DNA of 5,180 bases from an uncultured Chitinophagaceae bacterium. GTDB taxonomy: Bacteria; Bacteroidota; Bacteroidia; Chitinophagales; Chitinophagaceae. Position numbers and translations under genes: made by a program. Numbering within the stretch: the stretch's first letter is position 1; each line of letters begins with the position of its first letter. Under the pieces are notes generated by a model. The model saw nothing but the letters and a program-made list of their open reading frames with translations. It did no database searches and was not told the origin of the DNA. Location: positions 1 to 5,180 of the forward strand of contig CAIMKO010000563.1 of NCBI GenBank assembly GCA_903841915.1, read 5' to 3'. Shown piece by piece: positions 1-5,180 of the stretch.

Positions 1-2739
1 CAGTACGATAAGCGACACATTGCCGCTTTCAGGTAAATTATATTCTATCGTTGTTGAAACATTGACCGGATTGGGTGCGATAAATAATTTCAAACCATTG
101 GCATCATCGTTCACATTTGCAACAGCTGTTGCCAGAGAACCATTCGCATTGCGATTGGTATATACATAGTATTCGCCCGGCTGCAATGTGATGGATTGTA
201 AGGCGCCTGTTGCAGTGATGATCGACCCCGTCAAATAACTGTACCATGTTCCTGCAGTTGGAAAAGCAACAGAACCAGTTTGAGCAACCACGTCAAAATT
301 TCCTACTACAACAATATTGAGAGAATCGCTTGTGATCTTTAATGATTTGAAAGTATTGGCCAGATCGTATGAGATCGCTCCCGTTGTGAAGGTCGCTGCG
401 TAATTGCTTGTATTTCGGAGTTTGAATAATTTCGAATACACATCATACAATCCTTTTCTGTTCGCATCAGTATAATAATTCCATGTTACGGGTTTCATAT
501 CTAAGCGGCAGTTTGTACTAATCGTTCCGTTAACACAGGTATTGATACTGTAATCATATCCCAATTCACCAAATTGCCAGATCATTTTCGGACCCGGGAT
601 CATGGCAAAGATGGAAGCAGCCATTGCATTTCTCTTTAAAGCTGTGGCAAGGTCTTTCGCAGTATAAGAACCGCTGCTGTTGCCGTACTGAAGATTTTTA
701 TACATCAGCCTTTCTTCATCGTGGCTTTCCTGATAGGTAACCAGGTTAGGTTGTGACCAGTTTCTGTTCGTATAAACTCCCCAACTCAAATCAGAACTAG
801 ACGCAAAACCCATGGTGGCCTGATTGTAGTTATAGTTCAAATTTCCCCAGACCAACATCCCATAATTAGCTTCCACCGTTTCTTCCGAATTATCAGCAAA
901 CATTTCTAAAATGCAATACGCGTTAGATGAAACTGATTGTATCTTATCATAAATATTTTTCCAGGTTGCAACCCTTGCTGTATCATAATTGGCCATGGCA
1001 GCATCATTACAATTGTTGCCCAATGAATCACAGGTCCTTTTTTGTGTAAAGCCTTTTGCCAGATCCCATCTAAAGCCGTCAACTTTGTATTTTGTCAGCC
1101 AATGCGTAATGACACGGTTACGGAAATCAATGGTCGCCTGACTCAGGTGATTAAATTGGTACCCCACATTAAAATCGTGTGTTGGATATTGATTGAACCA
1201 GGGACTATTGAGCGCAGGCACCCCTTTCGTTGCGTCCCAATACATTTGAACCATGGGCGATGAGCCGAATGAATGATTCATGACCATATCCATTACAACG
1301 GCCATGCCCTGCTGATGACAAGCATCAATGAATTGACGCAATGCAGTTTCTGTTCCGTAAAATTTATCGGGAGCAAAATAAAAATTTGGATTATAGCCCC
1401 AACTGTTATTCCCTTCAAATTCATTCACCGGCATCAGCTCGATGGTATTGATCCCTAATCTTTTCAGATAAGTAAGCGTGTCTTTTAGTGTTTGATAATT
1501 TTGCGCGGCGGTAAAATCTCTCACCAATAATTCATAGATAATAAGATTTCTCTTATCCGGTCTCACATAACTATTTGCCTGCCATGAATAGGCTGGTTTT
1601 GCTGTTTGTAAAACACTTACGATGTTACCGGCAGCTTTTGCAGGAAAGGCTTTCAGGTTAGGATAGGTAGTTGAAGGAATGGAAGGATCGTTTGGTTTGT
1701 CTAATATTTTTTCAGCGTTATAATCAGCTACTGTTAAGCTGCCATCGATCACATATTGATAAGCGTATTCTGTTCCTGCTGTCAACCCTCCGATACGTAT
1801 CCAGAATCTTAAACTATCGGGAGTAAGATTCATCTGATAGGAATTAGATTGAGTCCAGTTATTAAAATCACCCACCACAACGATCTTTAATTTCTTTGGC
1901 GCATATAAAACCAGCACAGCAGAAGTATCTCCGGATTCGTAATTAATTCCATCCACAACACCGCTTGGTAATGCTGCTATATTTGTAGTTGATGAAACAA
2001 AGAATGTTGCTGTGTCGGCAACAGTTGTGCTTCCCACTGTTGCATTCGCAATAATGGTTTGCGTTCCTGTTGTTACTGTTGCAGTTGATGTAATGGTTTG
2101 TGCAGACGATGCAGTTGTTAATTGCGTACCGTTATAAAATAAAGTAAGATTTGCATTTTGATTCGCATTCGCAGTTATTGAAATATTATCGCCTGTTGTT
2201 TTTGTAATGGGCACCAAAGCCGGTGTATATAAGGGTTGGCGTGCTGGTGCATCTAATCTTACAGATAAGTTTGTAGAAGAATAAACAGGAATATACATAT
2301 CCGACGCATCCGTATTCGCTTGTTTGATGGAGCCTGTTCCATTTCTGAAAAGAATTGCGATCTTCTGTATTTTTTCATTCGCGTCTGTTACACTAAAAAA
2401 AGTTCTTAATCCTCCTGTGATAACATATTGCCATTTATTATTACCCAAATAAGTCGTATGAATTTGAGTGTTGGTTGTTGCCCATGCAGAGAATGTTGGA
2501 ACGTGTAACCAATTGCTGGATGAAGTACTGCTGGATGTAATTAATCCGATATGCACATACACATCAGATGTTGTTGCATAATTATTTAAGCCCTGGTTAC
2601 CCTGGCTTGCATCGCATGTAATGGTAACTGTTGAAGTGGTATCTGTAATAAAAGAAGGTGACCAACTTAATAGCTGGGCATTGCCGGATACAGCAAGCAT
2701 GAAGCAAACAATACAACAAATAATTCTCATAGATGGCAT
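1..2739 (-). CDS. Secreted GH13 (alpha-amylase superfamily) glycosidase with T9SS sorting domain, 3' end cut by window
   Basis: This gene encodes an exported GH13 glycoside hydrolase expected to cut alpha-glucosidic bonds outside the cell or at its surface; 913 codons are open to the window edge. Residues 1-21 form a signal peptide (RIICCIVCFMLAVSGNA, then QLL) with no convincing lipobox. Residues about 22-150 match, from memory, the beta-rich N-terminal domain of Bacteroidota amylases (SPSFITDTTSTVTITCDAS). About 175-250 is a Thr/Ala-rich Ig-like segment, and about 265-350 is CBM48/E-set-like (VVVGDFNNW, W295). The GH13 barrel runs from about 398 (IIYELLVRDF) to about 780. All catalytic motifs are present: D484-MVM-NH489, nucleophile D559 in GFRWDLAKG, acid/base E612 in ILEMF, and H673-D674 in ESHDEER. 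A C-terminal beta domain follows, then from about 885 a T9SS type A domain start (APNPVNVSTTIEYNLPESG). GFRWDL and WGYNP resemble branching/debranching-type more than classical amylases. ATG at 2730 (residue 4) is an equally good start. Exact substrate is unknown. Confidence 0.93.
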   Translation of the reverse strand, partial: MPSMRIICCIVCFMLAVSGNAQLLSWSPSFITDTTSTVTITCDASQGNQGLNNYATTSDVYVHIGLITSSSTSSSNWLHVPTFSAWATTNTQIHTTYLGNNKWQYVITGGLRTFFSVTDANEKIQKIAILFRNGTGSIKQANTDASDMYIPVYSSTNLSVRLDAPARQPLYTPALVPITKTTGDNISITANANQNANLTLFYNGTQLTTASSAQTITSTATVTTGTQTIIANATVGSTTVADTATFFVSSTTNIAALPSGVVDGINYESGDTSAVLVLYAPKKLKIVVVGDFNNWTQSNSYQMNLTPDSLRFWIRIGGLTAGTEYAYQYVIDGSLTVADYNAEKILDKPNDPSIPSTTYPNLKAFPAKAAGNIVSVLQTAKPAYSWQANSYVRPDKRNLIIYELLVRDFTAAQNYQTLKDTLTYLKRLGINTIELMPVNEFEGNNSWGYNPNFYFAPDKFYGTETALRQFIDACHQQGMAVVMDMVMNHSFGSSPMVQMYWDATKGVPALNSPWFNQYPTHDFNVGYQFNHLSQATIDFRNRVITHWLTKYKVDGFRWDLAKGFTQKRTCDSLGNNCNDAAMANYDTARVATWKNIYDKIQSVSSNAYCILEMFADNSEETVEANYGMLVWGNLNYNYNQATMGFASSSDLSWGVYTNRNWSQPNLVTYQESHDEERLMYKNLQYGNSSGSYTAKDLATALKRNAMAASIFAMIPGPKMIWQFGELGYDYSINTCVNGTISTNCRLDMKPVTWNYYTDANRKGLYDVYSKLFKLRNTSNYAATFTTGAISYDLANTFKSLKITSDSLNIVVVGNFDVVAQTGSVAFPTAGTWYSYLTGSIITATGALQSITLQPGEYYVYTNRNANGSLATAVANVNDDANGLKLFIAPNPVNVSTTIEYNLPESGNVSLIVL

Positions 2740-2740
2740 T

Positions 2741-2760
2741 AAACGATTATGCAATCGTTT
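2741..2760. repeat. Perfect inverted repeat touching the GH13 start codon
   Basis: AAACGATT-ATGC-AATCGTTT has perfect 8-bp arms and a 4-nt spacer, and ends one base upstream of the ATG at 2739. In the GH13 transcript it would form a hairpin directly before the start codon. As DNA, its A/T-flanked arms with a CG step recall LacI-family operators. Either use is inference. The hairpin may favour initiation at the second in-frame ATG (2730). The heptamer AAACGAT recurs at 3031-3037 before the transporter gene. Confidence 0.6.
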
Positions 2761-2765
2761 GTTAT

Positions 2766-2784
2766 ATGTGTACATCGTACACAT
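2766..2784. promoter_or_regulatory. Palindromic operator-like site 1 (GH13-proximal)
   Basis: ATGTGTAC-ATC-GTACACAT is a perfect palindrome with 8-bp arms and a 3-nt centre. It lies just downstream of the predicted GH13 transcription start, where a bound repressor would block elongation or promoter clearance. It is nearly identical to the site at 2797-2815. The cognate regulator is not in this window and I cannot name its family. Confidence 0.6.
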
Positions 2785-2791
2785 TAGTTTA

Positions 2792-2823
2792 CAAATATGT
2801 GTACATTTTACACAATTAAAAAA
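2792..2823 (-). promoter_or_regulatory. Candidate promoter of the GH13 gene
   Basis: On the minus strand, CATATTTG (2799 to 2792) differs at one position from the Bacteroidota -7 consensus TAnnTTTG. A T-run (2823 to 2820, TTTT against the consensus TTTG) lies 20 nt upstream, a normal spacing for the -33 element. Transcription would start near 2785, giving a leader of about 45 nt. Operator-like site 2 fills the spacer and site 1 begins at the predicted start, so the position agrees with the operators. Neither box is a perfect match. Confidence 0.4.
2797..2815. promoter_or_regulatory. Palindromic operator-like site 2 (tandem copy)
   Basis: ATGTGTAC-ATT-TTACACAA is an imperfect palindrome that repeats site 1. 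The 20-bp stretch 2795-2814 matches 2764-2783 at 18 of 20 positions. The offset between copies is 31 bp, close to three helical turns, so both sites face the same side of the DNA. That spacing is typical of cooperative binding by a dimeric regulator. The site sits between the likely -33 and -7 boxes of the GH13 promoter, which suggests repression by occlusion. Confidence 0.55.
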
Positions 2824-2832
2824 TTTTTTTTT
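2818..2832. promoter_or_regulatory. A6T9 tract upstream of GH13 promoter
   Basis: An uninterrupted run of six A then nine T lies at and upstream of the predicted -33 position of the GH13 promoter. Such tracts bend DNA and can act as UP-like elements. It could also simply mark an A/T-rich intergenic region. There is no GC-rich stem before it, so it is not called as a terminator. Confidence 0.3.
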
Positions 2833-2847
2833 ATGATTGATATCATA
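2832..2847. repeat. Short A/T-rich palindrome in the divergent intergenic region
   Basis: TATGAT-TGAT-ATCATA has perfect 6-bp arms around a 4-nt centre. It is unrelated in sequence to the two TGTGTAC-type sites. It could be a binding site for another regulator, but a palindrome this short and A/T-rich can arise by chance. Confidence 0.3.
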
Positions 2848-2946
2848 CTGCCTTTTTTTAAGCAGAAGTCCGAGGTTCCTGAAACAGATAAAAATATAAA
2901 CATCAACCGTTTGCGCTTGAAAAAGGCCGGTTCGCGGGCTAACATC

Positions 2947-2954
2947 TAAATTTG
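2947..2954 (+). promoter_or_regulatory. Candidate -7 promoter box for the transporter operon
   Basis: TAAATTTG is an exact match to the Bacteroidota -7 consensus TAnnTTTG in the correct orientation. No good TTTG lies at the expected 17-23 nt upstream, so the promoter would depend on the -7 box alone. Transcription from here would leave a leader of roughly 110 nt. A weaker alternative is TTTG at 3011-3014 with GATGTTTA at 3035-3042 (20-nt spacing), which gives a short leader and would overlap the AAACGAT motif. Confidence 0.35.
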
Positions 2955-3030
2955 ATGGACTATCTTTAAAATTCACAATAAAGCTGTGTTTCACGCATAG
3001 TGCCATCTTCTTTGTGCTCGGTTGTTTTTA

Positions 3031-3045
3031 AAACGATGTTTAAAC
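3031..3045 (+). promoter_or_regulatory. AAACGAT half-site with flanking TTTAAA repeats
   Basis: AAACGATGTTTAAAC shares its first seven bases with an arm of the perfect palindrome at 2741-2760. It is flanked by a second TTTAAA, giving TTTAAA-ACGATG-TTTAAA at 3028-3045. It lies 30-44 bases before the transporter ATG, where a regulator could act. A shared half-site on both divergent leaders hints at one common regulator. A seven-base match in A/T-rich DNA is weak evidence. Confidence 0.25.
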
Positions 3046-3074
3046 TGTATTACCATTTAACCTAACCATTGCTT

Positions 3075-4388
3075 ATGTTGTTTAAAAAACCTCAGCTCAG
3101 TTTCTGGCAGATCATCAATATGAATGTGGGCTTTTTCGGCATTCAATACAGTTTTGGATTACAGCAAACAGCCATCAATCCACTATACACTTTTCTTCAC
3201 GCAAAACCGGAGGAATTACCCTTATTGAATTTAGCAGGACCAATGACAGGTTTACTGATTCAGCCATTGATCGGTGCATTGAGCGATAAGACCTGGCATC
3301 CTCGCTTTGGAAGAAGAAAACCGTTCTTTCTGATCGGGGCGATCTTTTGCAGTCTTTGCTTATTTGCTTTCCCGTTCAGCAGTGCATTATGGATGGCGGT
3401 TGGGCTTTTATGGATACTCGACGCTGCCAATAATACGGCTATGGAGCCCTATCGTGCCTTCATTGCCGACAAGTTGCCCTCCAATCAACTGGCAACAGGT
3501 TTTTTAACCCAGAGTTTCTTTACAGGCCTGGGCATCACATTGGCAAATGTTTCCCTATACTTTTTTCAACAGATCATTACCGGAGAAACGCATGCCGGCA
3601 TTCCTTATTGGGTATTCGGTTCTTTCTTTGTTGGGGCTGTTTGTTCGATCGGTACGGTTGCCTGGTCTGTCATTAAAACGCCGGAAATTCCCCCAACACC
3701 GGAAGAATTAAAACAGATCAGAGAAAACAAAAGAGGTTTGTTCGATCCCTTCATCGAAATATTTTCTGCCATCAAGGATATGCCCAAAACACTATGGCAA
3801 TTGTCGTTGGTCTATTTATTTCAATGGTATGCGATGTTTGTTTATTGGCAATTCATATCGCATAGCATCGCAAAATCCGTTTGGCACGCCAATTCAGTCG
3901 ATAACAGAGCGCTCTATCAGGAAGCAGCCGGATGGACCGGATTGGTGAATGGCTTTTACAATATCATCACCTTTCTATCAGCCTTTGCCTTGGTTGGTTT
4001 AGCAAAAAAGTATAGTGCCAAATCGGTACATGTGATTTGTTTAGCATTGGCGGCCATTTCATTGTTTATCATTCCTACGATCGAAAACAAATATTTGTTA
4101 TTTGCACCCATGATCGGTTTTGGTATCGCATGGGCAAGTATGATGGGCATTCCCTATATCCTGGTGGTAAGCAGTATCCCGAAAGAAAGATATGGGGTAT
4201 ATATGGGTATTGTAAATATGATGATCGTGATCCCGATGATCTTACAAACTCTTTCATTCCGATTTGTTTATGAAAATTTTCTTGGGAAAGATCCTTCGAA
4301 TGCCATCACGTTTGCCGGTGTGCTCTTGTTATTAGCTGCATTGGCCACTTTACGAATAAAGCCCCCAACCCCTAAAGGGGAGAATTGA
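3075..4388 (+). CDS. Sugar:cation symporter, MFS superfamily, GPH/SLC45 (sucrose/maltose-type) family
   Basis: A complete 437-residue inner-membrane carrier with about 12 hydrophobic helices in two halves, split by a charged cytoplasmic loop at about residues 200-240; the length is usual for the family. The loop after helix 2 carries the MFS motif A variant GALSDKTWHPRFGRRKP (67-83), typical of the sucrose/maltose (SLC45-like) branch. MEPYRAFIADKLP (123-135) and IPKERYGVYMGIVNMMIVIP (368-387) are also family hallmarks. It probably takes up a disaccharide or related glycoside with a proton or sodium ion; maltose and sucrose are both plausible. ATG at 3075 is chosen; a TTG at 3069 would add only two residues. 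The kinase gene follows after 54 bp, consistent with one operon. The last eight residues, PPTPKGEN, are encoded by a GC-rich repeat and look like an acquired tail. Confidence 0.93.
   Translation: MLFKKPQLSFWQIINMNVGFFGIQYSFGLQQTAINPLYTFLHAKPEELPLLNLAGPMTGLLIQPLIGALSDKTWHPRFGRRKPFFLIGAIFCSLCLFAFPFSSALWMAVGLLWILDAANNTAMEPYRAFIADKLPSNQLATGFLTQSFFTGLGITLANVSLYFFQQIITGETHAGIPYWVFGSFFVGAVCSIGTVAWSVIKTPEIPPTPEELKQIRENKRGLFDPFIEIFSAIKDMPKTLWQLSLVYLFQWYAMFVYWQFISHSIAKSVWHANSVDNRALYQEAAGWTGLVNGFYNIITFLSAFALVGLAKKYSAKSVHVICLALAAISLFIIPTIENKYLLFAPMIGFGIAWASMMGIPYILVVSSIPKERYGVYMGIVNMMIVIPMILQTLSFRFVYENFLGKDPSNAITFAGVLLLLAALATLRIKPPTPKGEN
4362..4381 (+). repeat. CCCCTnnAGGGG-type repeat, left copy (inside transporter 3' end)
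   Basis: CCCCCAACCCCTAAAGGGGA has the palindromic core CCCC-TAAA-GGGG at 4369-4380. It overlaps the last codons of the transporter, up to five bases before the stop, and encodes most of PPTPKGE. The reverse complement of the copy at 4461-4480 matches it at 17 of 20 positions. From memory, this kind of short GC-rich hairpin repeat is common at gene ends in Bacteroidota. I cannot count copies from one window. Confidence 0.75.
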
Positions 4389-4442
4389 TGGCATTAAAAA
4401 TAACTATTGACCTTTTAATTTATAATAAATAATTAAAATAAA
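4389..4442 (+). other. A/T-rich gap between transporter and kinase
   Basis: These 54 bases are almost entirely A and T and contain no gene. No Shine-Dalgarno sequence precedes the kinase ATG; an A-rich leader (AATTAAAATAAA) takes its place, as is usual in Bacteroidota. No convincing TAnnTTTG promoter is seen, so co-transcription with the transporter is the simplest reading. The gap forms the loop between the two inverted repeat copies. Confidence 0.55.
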
Positions 4443-5180
4443 ATGAATAGCGATATGAAATCCCCTTCAGGGGCCGGGGGTAAAATTCTCTGTATAGGTG
4501 AAGCATTGATCGATATGATCTGCACGGATAAGGGCAGTCCTTTATCTGACGGGAATAATTTTCTTAAAAAAGCCGGGGGGGCGCCAACCAATGTAGCTGC
4601 AGCAATTTCTGCATTGGGGGGCCAGGCAGAGTTGGCAGCAAAAGTTGGTGCTGACCCCTTTGGTAACCATTTGATCGATGTGATGCGATCTTTTGGCGTA
4701 TCTACCAAATGGGTCATTCAAGATCCCAACCAATTTACCAGTTTTGCTTTTGTTTCTTTGATGGAAAATGGTGAACGTGATTTTTATTTTAATCGCGGTG
4801 CCGATGGTCAGTTAACTGAAGAAGAGATCAATTCAATTGATCTTTCCGAATATTCCATCATTCATTTTGGCTCTGCTACAGGTTTTCTTCCGGGACCATT
4901 GAAGGCAGCCTATAAAGCACTTTTGCTTAAAACATTTGAGAAAGACATTTTTGTAAGCTTCGATCCTAATTATCGCCAGCTCCTGTTTAAAAATGATACA
5001 GCATCCTTTATTGAACAATCCTGGTATTTCATCAAGCATTGCCATTTCTTTAAAGTGAGTGACGAAGAAGCACTCCTGCTAACCGGTGCTTCAACTGTAG
5101 CGGAAGCAGCAAAGCTGTTTTCAGAAAAAACTATTGCTGTATTCGCCATTACATTAGGCAAAGAAGGAACCATGCTTGGC
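4443..5180 (+). CDS. PfkB/ribokinase-family sugar kinase, probably fructokinase; 3' end cut by window
   Basis: A cytoplasmic ATP-dependent sugar kinase, with 246 codons present of the roughly 300-320 usual in the family. The start of the fold reads KILCIGEALIDMI (14-26). The first PfkB signature is AGGAPTNVAAAISALGG (44-60), followed by AAKVGADPFG (65-74). FNRGAD (116-121), SFDPNYRQLLF (172-182), KVSDEEALLLTG (204-215) and ITLGKEGTMLG (236-246) follow in family order. GGAPTNVA and DPNYR are typical of fructokinases, so phosphorylation of fructose is most likely, though related PfkB kinases use other sugars. The second signature (the DTTGAGD-type motif with the catalytic Asp) would lie beyond the window and is unseen. 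Two in-frame starts exist, ATG at 4443 and ATG at 4455. Either way KSPSGAGG (6-13) is encoded by a GC-rich repeat and sits before the conserved fold. The gene lies 54 bp after the transporter, probably in the same operon. Confidence 0.9.
   Translation, partial: MNSDMKSPSGAGGKILCIGEALIDMICTDKGSPLSDGNNFLKKAGGAPTNVAAAISALGGQAELAAKVGADPFGNHLIDVMRSFGVSTKWVIQDPNQFTSFAFVSLMENGERDFYFNRGADGQLTEEEINSIDLSEYSIIHFGSATGFLPGPLKAAYKALLLKTFEKDIFVSFDPNYRQLLFKNDTASFIEQSWYFIKHCHFFKVSDEEALLLTGASTVAEAAKLFSEKTIAVFAITLGKEGTMLG
4461..4480 (-). repeat. CCCCTnnAGGGG-type repeat, right copy (inside kinase 5' end), inverted
   Basis: TCCCCTTCAGGGGCCGGGGG has the core CCCC-TTCA-GGGG at 4462-4473 and lies within codons 7-13 of the kinase. 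It is the inverted partner of the copy at 4362-4381. In the transcript the two copies can pair over 20 positions with three mismatches, enclosing a 79-nt loop that contains the transporter stop codon and the kinase start codon. Each copy can also fold alone into a small 4-bp GC hairpin. Confidence 0.75.

Larger units (their letters stand above)
2848..3074. other. Transporter-side half of the divergent intergenic region
   Basis: No credible gene is seen here on either strand. The stretch includes a more GC-rich patch (about 2907-2940) with no convincing tRNA or hairpin, a TAnnTTTG box at 2947-2954, and an A/T-rich segment at 3024-3045 containing AAACGAT followed by GTTTAAAC. It presumably carries the promoter and leader of the transporter-kinase pair. 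Confidence 0.6.

Noticed and set aside
1042..1458. Two short plus-strand open frames (1042-1263 and 1273-1458)
   Set aside because: They lie antisense to the GH13 catalytic domain, which has intact motifs across the same bases. The translated products show no family features or start signals.
2818..2832. A6T9 tract as an intrinsic terminator
   Set aside because: It has no GC-rich stem and sits upstream of two divergent genes, where no transcript is expected to end.
2621..2836. Plus-strand open frame of 71 codons
   Set aside because: It starts antisense to the GH13 N-terminal region and runs through the operators and the poly-T tract. Its product looks like translated noncoding DNA.
2916..2940. 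GC-rich patch followed on the minus strand by a T-run, resembling a terminator
   Set aside because: The stem is weak and mismatched, and no minus-strand gene lies upstream for it to terminate.
3069..3074. TTG start for the transporter two codons upstream of the ATG
   Set aside because: ATG at 3075 is the commoner start codon. The TTG adds only two residues and has no supporting ribosome-binding signal.
3605..4273. Short frames on both strands inside the transporter gene
   Set aside because: They are shadows of a complete 437-residue transporter with clear family motifs.
4407..4426. TTGACC and TATAAT resembling a sigma-70 promoter before the kinase
   Set aside because: They are separated by only 8 bases instead of about 17, and Bacteroidota use a different consensus. 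A/T-rich DNA yields such matches by chance.
4433..5173. Several minus-strand frames opposite the kinase
   Set aside because: The plus strand encodes ordered PfkB motifs throughout. The antisense frames have no recognisable features.

Overview
The window looks like the chromosome of a Bacteroidota bacterium, probably of the Chitinophagaceae or a near relative. The evidence is a secreted enzyme that ends in a type IX secretion (T9SS) sorting domain, a TAnnTTTG-type promoter box, A/T-rich leaders without Shine-Dalgarno sequences, and copies of a CCCCTnnAGGGG-type repeat of a kind I recall from this group. The genus cannot be told from this sequence.

Layout. Positions 1-2739 (minus strand) hold most of one large gene for a secreted multidomain GH13 (alpha-amylase superfamily) glycosidase. 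It runs off the left edge inside its C-terminal sorting domain, so only the last few tens of residues are missing. Positions 2740-3074 are a divergent control region. From the GH13 side it holds a perfect hairpin/palindrome touching the start codon, two near-identical palindromic operator-like sites spaced 31 bp apart around a likely promoter, an A6T9 tract, a further palindrome, and then a candidate promoter for the rightward genes. Positions 3075-4388 (plus) encode a complete 12-helix sugar transporter of the GPH/SLC45 type. Positions 4443-5180 (plus) encode the first 246 residues of a PfkB-family sugar kinase, most like fructokinases, cut by the right edge.

How the genes fit together. The arrangement suggests a small carbohydrate-use locus. 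The exported GH13 enzyme would cut an alpha-glucoside or alpha-glucan outside the cell, the symporter would take up the resulting disaccharide or sugar, and the kinase would phosphorylate the released hexose. A fructokinase-like enzyme next to an SLC45-type carrier points to sucrose or a related fructoside, while the GH13 enzyme points to alpha-glucans. The window does not settle which.

The most unusual structure is at the transporter-kinase junction. Two inverted copies of a GC-rich CCCCTnnAGGGG repeat lie inside the two coding ends. They supply the last residues of the transporter (PPTPKGEN) and part of the kinase N-terminus (KSPSGAGG), and could pair into a long stem across the gene boundary. 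The paired operators in the divergent region are the second point of interest. I found no CRISPR array, tRNA, rRNA, transposase or clearly novel defence or mobile system.
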